5,134 bases of DNA from Rhodobacterales bacterium UBA3089 (GTDB taxonomy: Bacteria > Pseudomonadota > Alphaproteobacteria > Rhodobacterales > Rhodobacteraceae), in contig DFBD01000270.1 of NCBI GenBank assembly GCA_002367255.1, forward strand, positions 1 to 5,134, written 5' to 3'. A model generated the notes under the pieces. It made no database searches and was not told the DNA's origin. It worked only from the letters and a program-made list of their open reading frames with translations. A program made the position numbers and the translations under genes. Below are positions 1 through 5,134 of this stretch, in pieces; position 1 is the first letter of the stretch, and each line of letters starts with the position of its first letter.

Positions 1-417
1 GCCCAGCAGGATGCGTCCGGTTTGTCGCAGGCTGCGTTGGTCCGTTTTCAGGAACAACCAACCACCGATCGCCAGCAAGAAGGGCACAAGCCAATCCAGA
101 TCGAACGATAGGATTTGAATGACAAGCGCCGAGCCAAGGTCCGCGCCAAGCACAATCGCCAAGCCGTTGCCAATTGCCAGAAATCCACCAGCGGCAAAAC
201 CTGTTGCCAGCAATGCCGTAGCGGTGGAGCTTTGCAGCACAATTGCCAGCAGCATCCCCATGAAAGACGTCTGAACGCGGTTGCGTTTCCCGTTGGTCAT
301 CATGCGTTTGAACGACGGCCCCATGGCGCGTTCAATACCGGTTTGAACCATGCGAACCGCGAATAGCAATAACATGGTTGCACCCGCAAGGTTCAGAAAA
401 AAGGCGAGAACACTCAT
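1..417 (-). CDS. Na/Pi cotransporter family protein, N-terminal part (runs off the window)
   Basis: My translation of the minus strand from an ATG at 417-415 gives 139 residues open to the window edge. It is hydrophobic, with probable membrane segments near residues 4-26, 50-74, 80-103 and 106-123. The stretch around residues 62-78 (QSSTATALLATGFAAGG) is the serine/threonine-rich QSS repeat typical of the Na_Pi_cotrans family (NptA/YjbB), and GADLGSAL follows near residues 91-98. Known members move phosphate across the inner membrane with sodium; E. coli YjbB favours export. The ATG overlaps the TGA of the upstream phosphatase gene as ATGA. A GGAGG at 428-424 sits 6 nt before the start, so translational coupling is likely. 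The C-terminal half, and any PhoU-like cytoplasmic domain, lies outside the window. The family call is firm; the direction of transport is not known from sequence. Confidence 0.88.
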   Translation of the reverse strand, partial: MSVLAFFLNLAGATMLLLFAVRMVQTGIERAMGPSFKRMMTNGKRNRVQTSFMGMLLAIVLQSSTATALLATGFAAGGFLAIGNGLAIVLGADLGSALVIQILSFDLDWLVPFLLAIGGWLFLKTDQRSLRQTGRILLG

Positions 418-1202
418 GCAGCACCTCCAACGATTTCAATCAGTTGCGAAAGTAGTTCCGGCGTTGCGGCGGTCAGAACCCGCCCGTCGGAATGCAGGGT
501 CAACGGGTTGCCTTTCCAATCGGTCATCAGGCCGCCTGCGGCCTCGATCAAGGCGACGATGGGCAGGTAGTCGTAAGGTTGCAGGTTGCAATCCACCACC
601 GCATCGATATGCCCTGCGGCGACCAGCGCGTGGGGGTAGCAATCGTAAGACATCCGGCGGGTTTTTCCGGTTTTCAGTAGCTTGGCGAACGCATCAGGGT
701 ACTGCGCTAACATTGTTTCGGTTTCGTTAATGAACAGCGTGGCTGCATTCAAATCGGTTTGGGCCGAAGCCGCAATCGGCATCCCGTTCATGCTTGCCCC
801 GACGCCCGCCTGACCGATATAAACTTCGTCCTGCGCAGGCATTCCCACGATGCCCAGCACCGGTTTACCCTGATTAACCAGCCCCAACAGCATCCCGAAC
901 AGCGGCATCCCCGATATAAACGAACGCGTGCCGTCGATAGGATCAACCACCCAGTAAGTTTCGGCCTCTAGGTTTTCGCTGCCGAACTCCTCGCCTAAAA
1001 TGCCGAAATCGGGGTAGGCTTCGGCCAGCGACTTGCGGATCTGTGCCTCGACATTTTTGTCAGCCACGGTGACAGGGCTTTCGTCGTCTTTGGTTTCGAT
1101 TTCCAGCAGCTGGCGGAAATACGACATTGCGGTCACGGATGCTTCGTCAACGGTTTTAAGGGCCACGTCGGCAATCTGACGATGTGTATCTTGAAGGTTC
1201 AT
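414..1202 (-). CDS. inositol monophosphatase family protein, HisN-type histidinol-phosphatase-like
   Basis: This is a complete 262-residue Mg-dependent phosphomonoesterase, normal length for the IMPase superfamily. Metal-site motifs are all visible: SPVTVADKNVE (residues 42-52, D48), GEE (70-72), WVVDPIDGTRSF (84-95, D87 and D90) and QPYDYLPIVALIEAAGG (208-224, D211). The DPIDGTRSFISG and PYDYLP...EAAGG wording resembles HisN histidinol-phosphatases (the last phosphatase step of histidine synthesis in many Alphaproteobacteria) more than classical SuhB or CysQ. The ATG overlaps the stop of the DeoR-type regulator as ATGA, and AAGGA at 1213-1209 gives a Shine-Dalgarno with 6-nt spacing. The gene in turn overlaps the phosphate transporter gene. 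Lying between a DeoR regulator and a Na/Pi transporter, away from other his genes in this window, it may act on another phosphate ester such as a sugar or polyol phosphate. The fold and chemistry are well supported; the substrate is open. Confidence 0.9.
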   Translation of the reverse strand: MNLQDTHRQIADVALKTVDEASVTAMSYFRQLLEIETKDDESPVTVADKNVEAQIRKSLAEAYPDFGILGEEFGSENLEAETYWVVDPIDGTRSFISGMPLFGMLLGLVNQGKPVLGIVGMPAQDEVYIGQAGVGASMNGMPIAASAQTDLNAATLFINETETMLAQYPDAFAKLLKTGKTRRMSYDCYPHALVAAGHIDAVVDCNLQPYDYLPIVALIEAAGGLMTDWKGNPLTLHSDGRVLTAATPELLSQLIEIVGGAA

Positions 1203-1996
1203 TTGTTGTCCTTGTTCGGAGCGACGACGATTTTCATCCCGACGGCTTTGGCGGTGTTTTGGAACAACACTGGGGGGGGCGTATCAGTCACAAACACGTC
1301 GATCGTTGATACTTCGGCGAAGATGATCGGCCCTTTTCGTCCGATCTTGCTTTGATCCGCGACAACGATGCTGGCGTTTGCATTTTCAACATAAACCCGC
1401 GCGAATTCTGCTTCGGACAGGTCCGTAGACATGAACCCGTTATCCGAATTTACCGCAGCCGCTGACAGTATTGCATAGTCGGGGTTGAACCCTTTGATGA
1501 AGTTCATCGCCCCGGCATCATAGCTGCCGCCATCGGTCTCGCGCAGCTCGCCACCGGCAAAAAACACGCGGTTGTGGTTGTGGGCAGACAGACGTTCGGC
1601 AACTTTGATGGAATTCGTCACCACGAACAGGTTTTTTCGGGCCCGCAATGCATCGGCGATAAACGTGGTGGTGGAGGAATTGTCGATGAACATCGAAGCG
1701 CCATCCTCGATCATGCCCACCACACATTTCGCCATCGCGCGTTTGGCGGTACGGTTGACCTCCATGCGTTCGCCAAAGGCGGGTTCTTCATTGCGATTGG
1801 CCAGCAATACGCCGCCATGAACCTTGATAACAACACCCTCTTTTGCGAGGTGCTTGATGTTTCGCCTGATGGTTTCTTCGGATACATTCAACAGGTTAGC
1901 AAGCTCCGCCGTGCGGCACGACCCACCGCTTTCACGCAAGACTTCAAGAAGTTCATGCGCACGGTGCGACGAATATATTTCAGCGGTTTTACTCAA
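1199..1996 (-). CDS. DeoR/GlpR family transcriptional regulator
   Basis: This 265-residue protein has the DeoR layout. An N-terminal winged helix-turn-helix covers about residues 12-65 (recognition part VSEETIRRNIKHLAKEG, 38-54, then VHGG, 59-62). A DeoRC sugar-phosphate-sensor domain covers about 82-240, with FIDNSSTTTFIADAL (103-117), VVTNSI (125-130), FAGGELRETDGG (146-157) and DQSKIGRKG (214-222). Most relatives are repressors released by a phosphorylated sugar or polyol. The start is a TTG at 1996-1994: the frame stays open to a TAA at 2098-2096, but no in-frame ATG or GTG lies between, and a weak CAGG (2006-2003) sits 6 nt upstream. Its stop overlaps the phosphatase start (ATGA). The sensor motif reads DNSSTT where many members have D-x-GTT, so the ligand pocket may differ. 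A perfect palindrome at 2075-2093 is its likely own operator. Effector and regulon are not known. Confidence 0.9.
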   Translation of the reverse strand: MSKTAEIYSSHRAHELLEVLRESGGSCRTAELANLLNVSEETIRRNIKHLAKEGVVIKVHGGVLLANRNEEPAFGERMEVNRTAKRAMAKCVVGMIEDGASMFIDNSSTTTFIADALRARKNLFVVTNSIKVAERLSAHNHNRVFFAGGELRETDGGSYDAGAMNFIKGFNPDYAILSAAAVNSDNGFMSTDLSEAEFARVYVENANASIVVADQSKIGRKGPIIFAEVSTIDVFVTDTPPPVLFQNTAKAVGMKIVVAPNKDNK

Positions 1997-2019
1997 TTCA
2001 GGCCTGCTTTTTTGATTAC

Positions 2020-2035
2020 CTGTGAAAAACCACAG
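2020..2035 (-). repeat. short inverted repeat in the leader of the DeoR-type gene
   Basis: CTGTG and CACAG flank a 6-nt A/T-rich spacer, ending 24 nt before the TTG start on the minus strand. It could be a small leader hairpin or a weak regulator half-site pair. At five base pairs, chance is a real possibility. Confidence 0.3.
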
Positions 2036-2074
2036 TTCTTGAGTGATGTCGAGGGGTTTTGGGGGGTATTGTGG

Positions 2075-2093
2075 GTATATTTGGTAAATATAC
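2075..2093 (-). promoter_or_regulatory. perfect palindrome, candidate operator of the DeoR-type regulator
   Basis: GTATATTT and AAATATAC are exact reverse complements separated by GGT, giving a 19-bp element with two 8-bp arms. Its near edge lies 78 bp upstream of the regulator's TTG start. It overlaps a possible -10 hexamer (TATATT, minus strand 2092-2087), which is where a repressor would block transcription. Autoregulation through an upstream palindrome is common in the DeoR family. The repeat is seen directly; that this protein binds it is inference. It could instead serve another regulator. Confidence 0.6.
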
Positions 2094-2117
2094 TGTTAAC
2101 AGGCCGGTTTCGGACAA
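2087..2117 (-). promoter_or_regulatory. possible promoter of the DeoR-phosphatase-Na/Pi unit
   Basis: On the minus strand TTGTCC (2117-2112) and TATATT (2092-2087) are separated by 19 nt. They resemble -35 and -10 boxes with about four and five matches to the sigma70 consensus, but the spacing is longer than the usual 17. The -10 falls inside the 19-bp palindrome, which fits a repressible promoter. Other weak -10-like hexamers occur nearby (TAAAAT, TATATG on the minus strand), so the exact position is uncertain. Confidence 0.3.
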
Positions 2118-2160
2118 AAATCATCATATAGATCGAATTTTAAGTAGGTATTCCTTGTTG

Positions 2161-2219
2161 GCCACATCTTTTGTGATAAGTAGGGGAAGCGGAATATCCT
2201 GGCAGAAGCCGGATGTGGC
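2161..2219 (-). repeat. 8-bp inverted repeat enclosing a foldable 59-nt segment
   Basis: GCCACATC at 2161-2168 is the exact reverse complement of GATGTGGC at 2212-2219. On the minus-strand transcript the enclosed part begins with a small hairpin, UCC-GGC/GCC-A-GGA with a UUCU loop (2197-2213), which shares two bases with the outer stem. It may be a structured untranslated RNA, a long-spaced regulator site or chance. It sits between the TRAP terminator and the next promoter, so it would only be transcribed by readthrough or from its own promoter. Confidence 0.35.
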
Positions 2220-2280
2220 ACGGCCTCCCGCAATCTCTTGATTATTGAATTACAACGTCACAGTTTTGCTGGTGCGAGCG

Positions 2281-2296
2281 TGAAGGGACGCCTTCA
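2281..2296 (-). terminator. small second hairpin behind the TRAP operon
   Basis: TGAAGG and CCTTCA form a perfect 6-bp stem around a 4-nt loop. It lies 13 nt beyond the main hairpin in the direction of minus-strand transcription. No T-run follows. It may stabilise mRNA 3' ends or act as a backup terminator. Confidence 0.4.
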
Positions 2297-2309
2297 TGAT
2301 GGGGAAGTC

Positions 2310-2336
2310 GGAGAGCCTCCGTGGGGGAGGCTCTCC
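2310..2336 (-). terminator. hairpin terminator of the monooxygenase-TRAP operon
   Basis: GGAGAGCCTCC (2310-2320) and GGAGGCTCTCC (2326-2336) form a perfect GC-rich 11-bp stem with a 5-nt loop. It begins 3 nt after the TAG of the large TRAP permease. The minus-strand transcript continues with GACTTCCCC, so no U-tract follows. Such a strong stem placed directly after a stop codon most likely ends transcription or protects the 3' end of the mRNA. The hairpin is certain; fully intrinsic termination is less so. Confidence 0.75.
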
Positions 2337-2339
2337 TGA

Positions 2340-3662
2340 CTAAAACATGATCCGAACCAGCCACAAGGTGATGGACGGAAACCCAAGCAGGATGCCAACA
2401 CGGATGATGTCCGACAAGACAAAGGGCGCAACGCCGCGATAGGTTTGCGAGATTGAAATTTCCGGTGCGATGGAATGGATGATGAACAGGTTCATGCCAA
2501 CGGGCGGGGTTATCAGGCCGACTTCTACTACGATTAATGCGATGATGCCGAACCAGATCGCGACTTCCTCGGGTGGTAAGCCGAAATCCAGCGACATGAT
2601 GATCGGGAAGAAAATCGGGATGGTCAGCAGGATCATGGAAAGGGAATCCATGACACAGCCGAAAATCAGGTAAAGAAACAGCATCGCAATCATGACCATA
2701 ATCGGTGCGAACCCCTGTTCGCCTACCCATGTCGCCAATCCTTGTGGGGTTTGGGTGAAGGCGAGGAAAGAATTGAACAATTGTGCGCCGAACACGATGA
2801 AGAAGATCATGCCAGTCGATGATGCTGTGGACAGGATGGAATCGAGGAACCCGCGACGATCCAGCCCGCCCGATATAACGCCGTATAGACCCGTGCCGGT
2901 TGCACCAACGGCGGCCCCTTCGGTCGGGGTGAAGATGCCGGCGTAGATGCCACCTATAACGGCCAGAAATATCACGGCCACGGGCCAGATTTTGATCAGG
3001 TTCTTGAACCGCTTCGGCATAGGAACACGCGGTGCGCGGGTGGCGCTATCGGGGTTGATCCAGACGTAGATCATGACGGTCAGCATATAACCAAGCGCCG
3101 CGAGGGCACCTGGTATCATCGCCGCCATGAACATTTTTACGATGTTTTGCTCGGCGATAATGGCATAGATAACAAGGATGATGGACGGTGGAATAAGTAT
3201 CCCCAAGGTGCCCCCCGCCGCCAGAACACCGGTCGATAATGCATCCGAAAACCCGTGGCGGCGAAGCTCTGGCAAGGCTACGTGCCCCATGGTCGATGCC
3301 GTCGCCAGCGATGAACCGCACACCGCGCCAAACCCCGCGCAAGACCCGACAGCAGCGATGGCCATGCCGCCCTTGTAGTGCCCGACCCAGTCAGCCGCAG
3401 CGCGAAAAAGATTGCCGGACATACCGGATTTGGTGGCGAAATGACCCATCAACAGAAATAGCGGCACGATCGAAAGCGAGTAGCTGGAGAACGTGTCATA
3501 GGTCAGGGATTTCAACTGCGCGAGTACGGCGTTGGGCGACCCCAGCATGATCCATGTGCCTGTAAACCCGGTAATCGCCATCGAGACGCCAATCGGGATG
3601 CGCAGGAAAATGGCCACCAGCATGACCGCGAATGCGATGATAGAAAGCTCTAAACCGGTCAT
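2340..3662 (-). CDS. TRAP transporter large permease (DctM type)
   Basis: This is a 440-residue very hydrophobic protein, normal length for the DctM subunit that forms the ion-coupled transport channel of TRAP uptake systems. Family landmarks appear in order: SIVPLFLLMGHFATKSGMSG (64-83), GAVCGSSLATASTMG (112-126), GTLGILIPPSIILVIYA (151-167), AGIFTPTEGAAVGA (241-254), CVMDSLSMILLTIPIFFPI (336-354) and EVGLITPPVGMNLFII (380-395). These mark the two similar halves of the elevator-type fold. I chose the ATG at 3662-3660: it overlaps the small subunit's TGA (ATGA), AAGGG (3675-3671) lies 8 nt upstream, and the protein then starts with the usual hydrophobic helix. The frame is open for another 38 codons upstream, to a start near 3776, but that stretch is not membrane-like and would overlap the small subunit. 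The substrate, probably an organic acid, cannot be read from the permease. A hairpin terminator follows the stop. Confidence 0.95.
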   Translation of the reverse strand: MTGLELSIIAFAVMLVAIFLRIPIGVSMAITGFTGTWIMLGSPNAVLAQLKSLTYDTFSSYSLSIVPLFLLMGHFATKSGMSGNLFRAAADWVGHYKGGMAIAAVGSCAGFGAVCGSSLATASTMGHVALPELRRHGFSDALSTGVLAAGGTLGILIPPSIILVIYAIIAEQNIVKMFMAAMIPGALAALGYMLTVMIYVWINPDSATRAPRVPMPKRFKNLIKIWPVAVIFLAVIGGIYAGIFTPTEGAAVGATGTGLYGVISGGLDRRGFLDSILSTASSTGMIFFIVFGAQLFNSFLAFTQTPQGLATWVGEQGFAPIMVMIAMLFLYLIFGCVMDSLSMILLTIPIFFPIIMSLDFGLPPEEVAIWFGIIALIVVEVGLITPPVGMNLFIIHSIAPEISISQTYRGVAPFVLSDIIRVGILLGFPSITLWLVRIMF

Positions 3663-4264
3663 ACTATTGGCCCTTCCTGACCACGGATCGTCCAGTTGAC
3701 GGCCCGCCAAACAGTGTAAATGCACACCACGGCAAAGAACGCCGCGCCGACCATCGACAGGGCGTATCCGTACCAAACGGGCATACGAAGGATGAACGTG
3801 GTTTCAGTGTAATAGGGCTTATCGCCCAGCATCAACAGGGTGCGTAATGTATCCGAGCCCATCGGCAAGCGCTCCCCCAGGCCCAACCACAAACGCCACG
3901 CGATGACGCTTGCCGCGATGGCCATGGCGGTATCGCCAGCCATCCCCAAACCAGCGCGCAGGCGGGGGGGGAAGGTGTCTACCAGAACGTCAACGGTGAC
4001 TTGGCCGCGGTTGATCTGGCTCCACGGTAAGAAGCTGAATACGGCGACGGCGCAGGTAAGTTCAACCAGCTCGAAGTCGCCCGGGATGGGGCCGAGCCCT
4101 GCCCAGATCAATGCGCGCCCCGCAATGGACATGATTGTCATGATGGCGGCGGCGGTCAGCAGAACCCCGCCGAAATACGCCAGCCATTTGGCCACGATTT
4201 TCAATATGCGCCCTAATCTGGCTTCGGCCAGCGGGGCGATGCCTTTTGGTGAATCGCTCAACAT
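3659..4264 (-). CDS. TRAP transporter small permease (DctQ type)
   Basis: This 201-residue membrane protein has four probable helices (about 24-46, 64-82, 108-128 and 165-187), the layout of the DctQ subunit that pairs with DctM in TRAP importers. The family signature is visible as GDFELVELTCAVAVFSFLPW (62-81), then QINRGQVTVDVLVD (83-96), where the small subunit typically has a conserved short loop between helices 2 and 3. The hydrophilic stretch at 130-160, between helices 3 and 4, is rather long. The ATG start has GGGG at 4271-4268, close to the start, and lies 18 nt after the monooxygenase stop, so the two genes are very likely co-transcribed. Its stop overlaps the large subunit start. 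No DctP periplasmic binding protein is present in the window; it may lie upstream of the monooxygenase or elsewhere. Confidence 0.92.
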   Translation of the reverse strand: MLSDSPKGIAPLAEARLGRILKIVAKWLAYFGGVLLTAAAIMTIMSIAGRALIWAGLGPIPGDFELVELTCAVAVFSFLPWSQINRGQVTVDVLVDTFPPRLRAGLGMAGDTAMAIAASVIAWRLWLGLGERLPMGSDTLRTLLMLGDKPYYTETTFILRMPVWYGYALSMVGAAFFAVVCIYTVWRAVNWTIRGQEGPIV

Positions 4265-4282
4265 ATTCCCCTTTTTACCGCC

Positions 4283-5134
4283 TTATGACGGTTTTAAAGG
4301 TGGAATGATAGATGGCCGATTGTTCAGCCCCTCGATATCCATTCCGGCGGTTTTCTTGTACGCAGTAGCGGTGTTTTCCAACTCGTCTTTCGTTAGCACA
4401 TCTTCGATTTGCGCGAATCCATTGGGTGCGCGTTTTGCGACCACATCAAGAACCTTGTCTGGCCCGTCCCCCCGATTGGCCAGAACGATGGCTGCCGTGA
4501 CGGGGCGGCGCTCCGTATCATAGGTTTGCAAAGCGGCGGCGGTTACGCCTTGGGTCTGGAATTCACGCGCCAGAACGCGGGCGTCCAGAATGGCCTGTGT
4601 CGCGCCGTTGGAGCCAATGGGATACATCGGATGCGCGGCGTCGCCCAGCAAGGTCATCTTGCCGTGACTCCACCTTGGTAAGGGGTCGCGGTCAATCATC
4701 GGGAACTCGAATATATGTTCGGCGTTGCGGATGGTTTCGGGCACATCCAGCCAGTCAAACGACCAGTCCTTGAACTGTGGCAGGAAGTCATCCAACACGC
4801 CGGGGCGGTTCCAGTCTTCGCGTGACCACATGTATTCCGGCGGGAATTTCAAGTCGCAAATCCAGTTGATAACGGACCCTTCCGGTGTATCAGCGATGGG
4901 ATAGCAAACGAACTTGCGTTTCTTTTCGCCGATCATCGCCATAGAACGCCCTGTCAGAAATTTTGGCCCGTGCGTGACCCCGCGCCACATCACGATACCG
5001 CCCCAGACCGGCGGCCCCTCGTCAGGGTAAAGGCGGGCGCGGGTTTTGGAGTGCAACCCGTCTGCTGCCACAAAAGCGCAGCCATTTTCGCGCGTTTCAA
5101 CGCCAGCATCGTCGGTTATGACGATCTGGACACC
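4283..5134 (-). CDS. FAD-dependent monooxygenase, PhzS/salicylate-hydroxylase-like, C-terminal part
   Basis: The frame is open from the window edge (5134) to a TAA at 4285-4283 and gives 283 residues. The real start and the N-terminal GxGxxG FAD-binding motif lie outside the window. A V-A-A-D-G-L-H-S segment (fragment residues 22-29) matches the second FAD/NADPH motif (usually GADG-x-x-S), and LLGDAAHPMYPIGSNGA (162-178, coding 4598-4651) is the GD motif that contacts the FAD ribityl chain in class A flavoprotein hydroxylases. The form of this motif and the later ERRPVTAAIVLANR (209-222) resemble PhzS, the flavin hydroxylase of the pyocyanin pathway, and related salicylate or hydroxybenzoate hydroxylases. 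Such enzymes use NAD(P)H and O2 to hydroxylate aromatic rings. With TRAP genes 18 nt downstream, a role in using an imported aromatic or heteroaromatic acid is plausible. The family is firm; the substrate is unknown, and a true phenazine role is not implied. Confidence 0.9.
   Translation of the reverse strand, partial: GVQIVITDDAGVETRENGCAFVAADGLHSKTRARLYPDEGPPVWGGIVMWRGVTHGPKFLTGRSMAMIGEKKRKFVCYPIADTPEGSVINWICDLKFPPEYMWSREDWNRPGVLDDFLPQFKDWSFDWLDVPETIRNAEHIFEFPMIDRDPLPRWSHGKMTLLGDAAHPMYPIGSNGATQAILDARVLAREFQTQGVTAAALQTYDTERRPVTAAIVLANRGDGPDKVLDVVAKRAPNGFAQIEDVLTKDELENTATAYKKTAGMDIEGLNNRPSIIPPLKPS

Larger units (their letters stand above)
1997..2339. other. 343-bp intergenic region between the TRAP unit and the DeoR unit
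   Basis: No credible gene is seen here. From the high-coordinate end it holds the hairpin closing the TRAP operon (2310-2336) and a second small hairpin (2281-2296). A segment follows that is bounded by an 8-bp inverted repeat (2161-2219). Next comes an AT-rich promoter-like stretch with a perfect palindrome (2075-2093). The last part is a leader that reads as C- and A-rich on the minus strand, down to the TTG start of the regulator. The one forward reading frame, about 60 codons starting at TTG 2059, has no family resemblance and runs through the palindrome. Confidence 0.7.

Noticed and set aside
350..730. Forward open frame of 126 codons, rich in arginine
   Set aside because: It is antisense to the phosphatase; the arginine- and proline-rich composition is what the opposite strand of a GC-rich gene gives.
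2020..2035. CRP-like TGTGA...CACA site
   Set aside because: The two halves are only partly symmetrical and too close together for a CRP site; kept only as a weak leader repeat.
1574..2131. Forward open frame of 185 codons across the DeoR-type gene
   Set aside because: It lies antisense to a well-supported DeoR family protein, has no recognisable domain, and runs through the operator palindrome.
2059..2241. Possible 60-residue forward gene in the intergenic region
   Set aside because: It has a TTG start with a poorly placed ribosome site, no family resemblance, and overlaps the promoter-like region and the palindrome.
2242..2730. Minus-strand frame of 162 codons at the end of the large TRAP gene
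   Set aside because: It is a shifted frame of the permease, rich in His, Arg and Pro, and it crosses the terminator hairpin.
3663..3776. 38-codon upstream extension of the large TRAP permease
   Set aside because: The extension is not membrane-like, overlaps the small subunit gene, and the downstream ATG has both an ATGA overlap and a Shine-Dalgarno.
3840..4523. Forward open frame of 227 codons
   Set aside because: It is antisense to the TRAP small subunit and the monooxygenase end, both with clear family motifs; no domain is seen in it.

Overview
The window looks like a stretch of alphaproteobacterial chromosome, most likely from the Roseobacter/Rhodobacterales group. This is inferred from moderately high GC, tightly packed genes joined by ATGA overlaps, a TRAP transporter, a PhzS-like flavoprotein, and a U-tract-free terminator. 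No rRNA or marker gene is present to confirm it. All five to six genes lie on the minus strand, so transcription runs from high to low coordinates. There is no sign of a mobile element, CRISPR array, tRNA or rRNA.

Upstream transcription unit (5134 down to 2340): the 3' part of an FAD-dependent aromatic-type monooxygenase (PhzS/salicylate-hydroxylase-like, cut by the window edge), then a TRAP transporter small membrane subunit (DctQ type), then the large permease (DctM type). The two TRAP genes overlap by ATGA. The periplasmic binding protein (DctP) is not in the window and may lie beyond 5134. The unit ends in a perfect 11-bp hairpin directly after the dctM stop. A plausible reading is uptake of an organic acid or aromatic carboxylate and its hydroxylation, but the substrate cannot be read from the sequence.

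Intergenic region (1997-2339): this holds the terminator hairpin, a second small hairpin, a 59-nt segment closed by an 8-bp inverted repeat, and an AT-rich promoter-like region with a perfect 19-bp palindrome (8-bp arms, 3-bp spacer). The palindrome is the best candidate operator for the regulator that follows.

Downstream transcription unit (1996 down to 1 and beyond): a DeoR/GlpR-family regulator with a TTG start, an inositol-monophosphatase-family phosphatase of the HisN type, and the N-terminal 139 residues of a Na/Pi-cotransporter-family protein (NptA/YjbB type). Each gene joins the next by an ATGA overlap with a good Shine-Dalgarno, so the three are probably translationally coupled. A regulator of a family that usually senses sugar phosphates, a phosphomonoesterase and a phosphate transporter together suggest a small phosphate-ester handling cassette: sense an organophosphate, remove its phosphate, and move the phosphate across the membrane. 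That joint role is inference. No strongly novel system is visible; the most interesting items are this coupled cassette, its palindromic operator and the structured intergenic segment.
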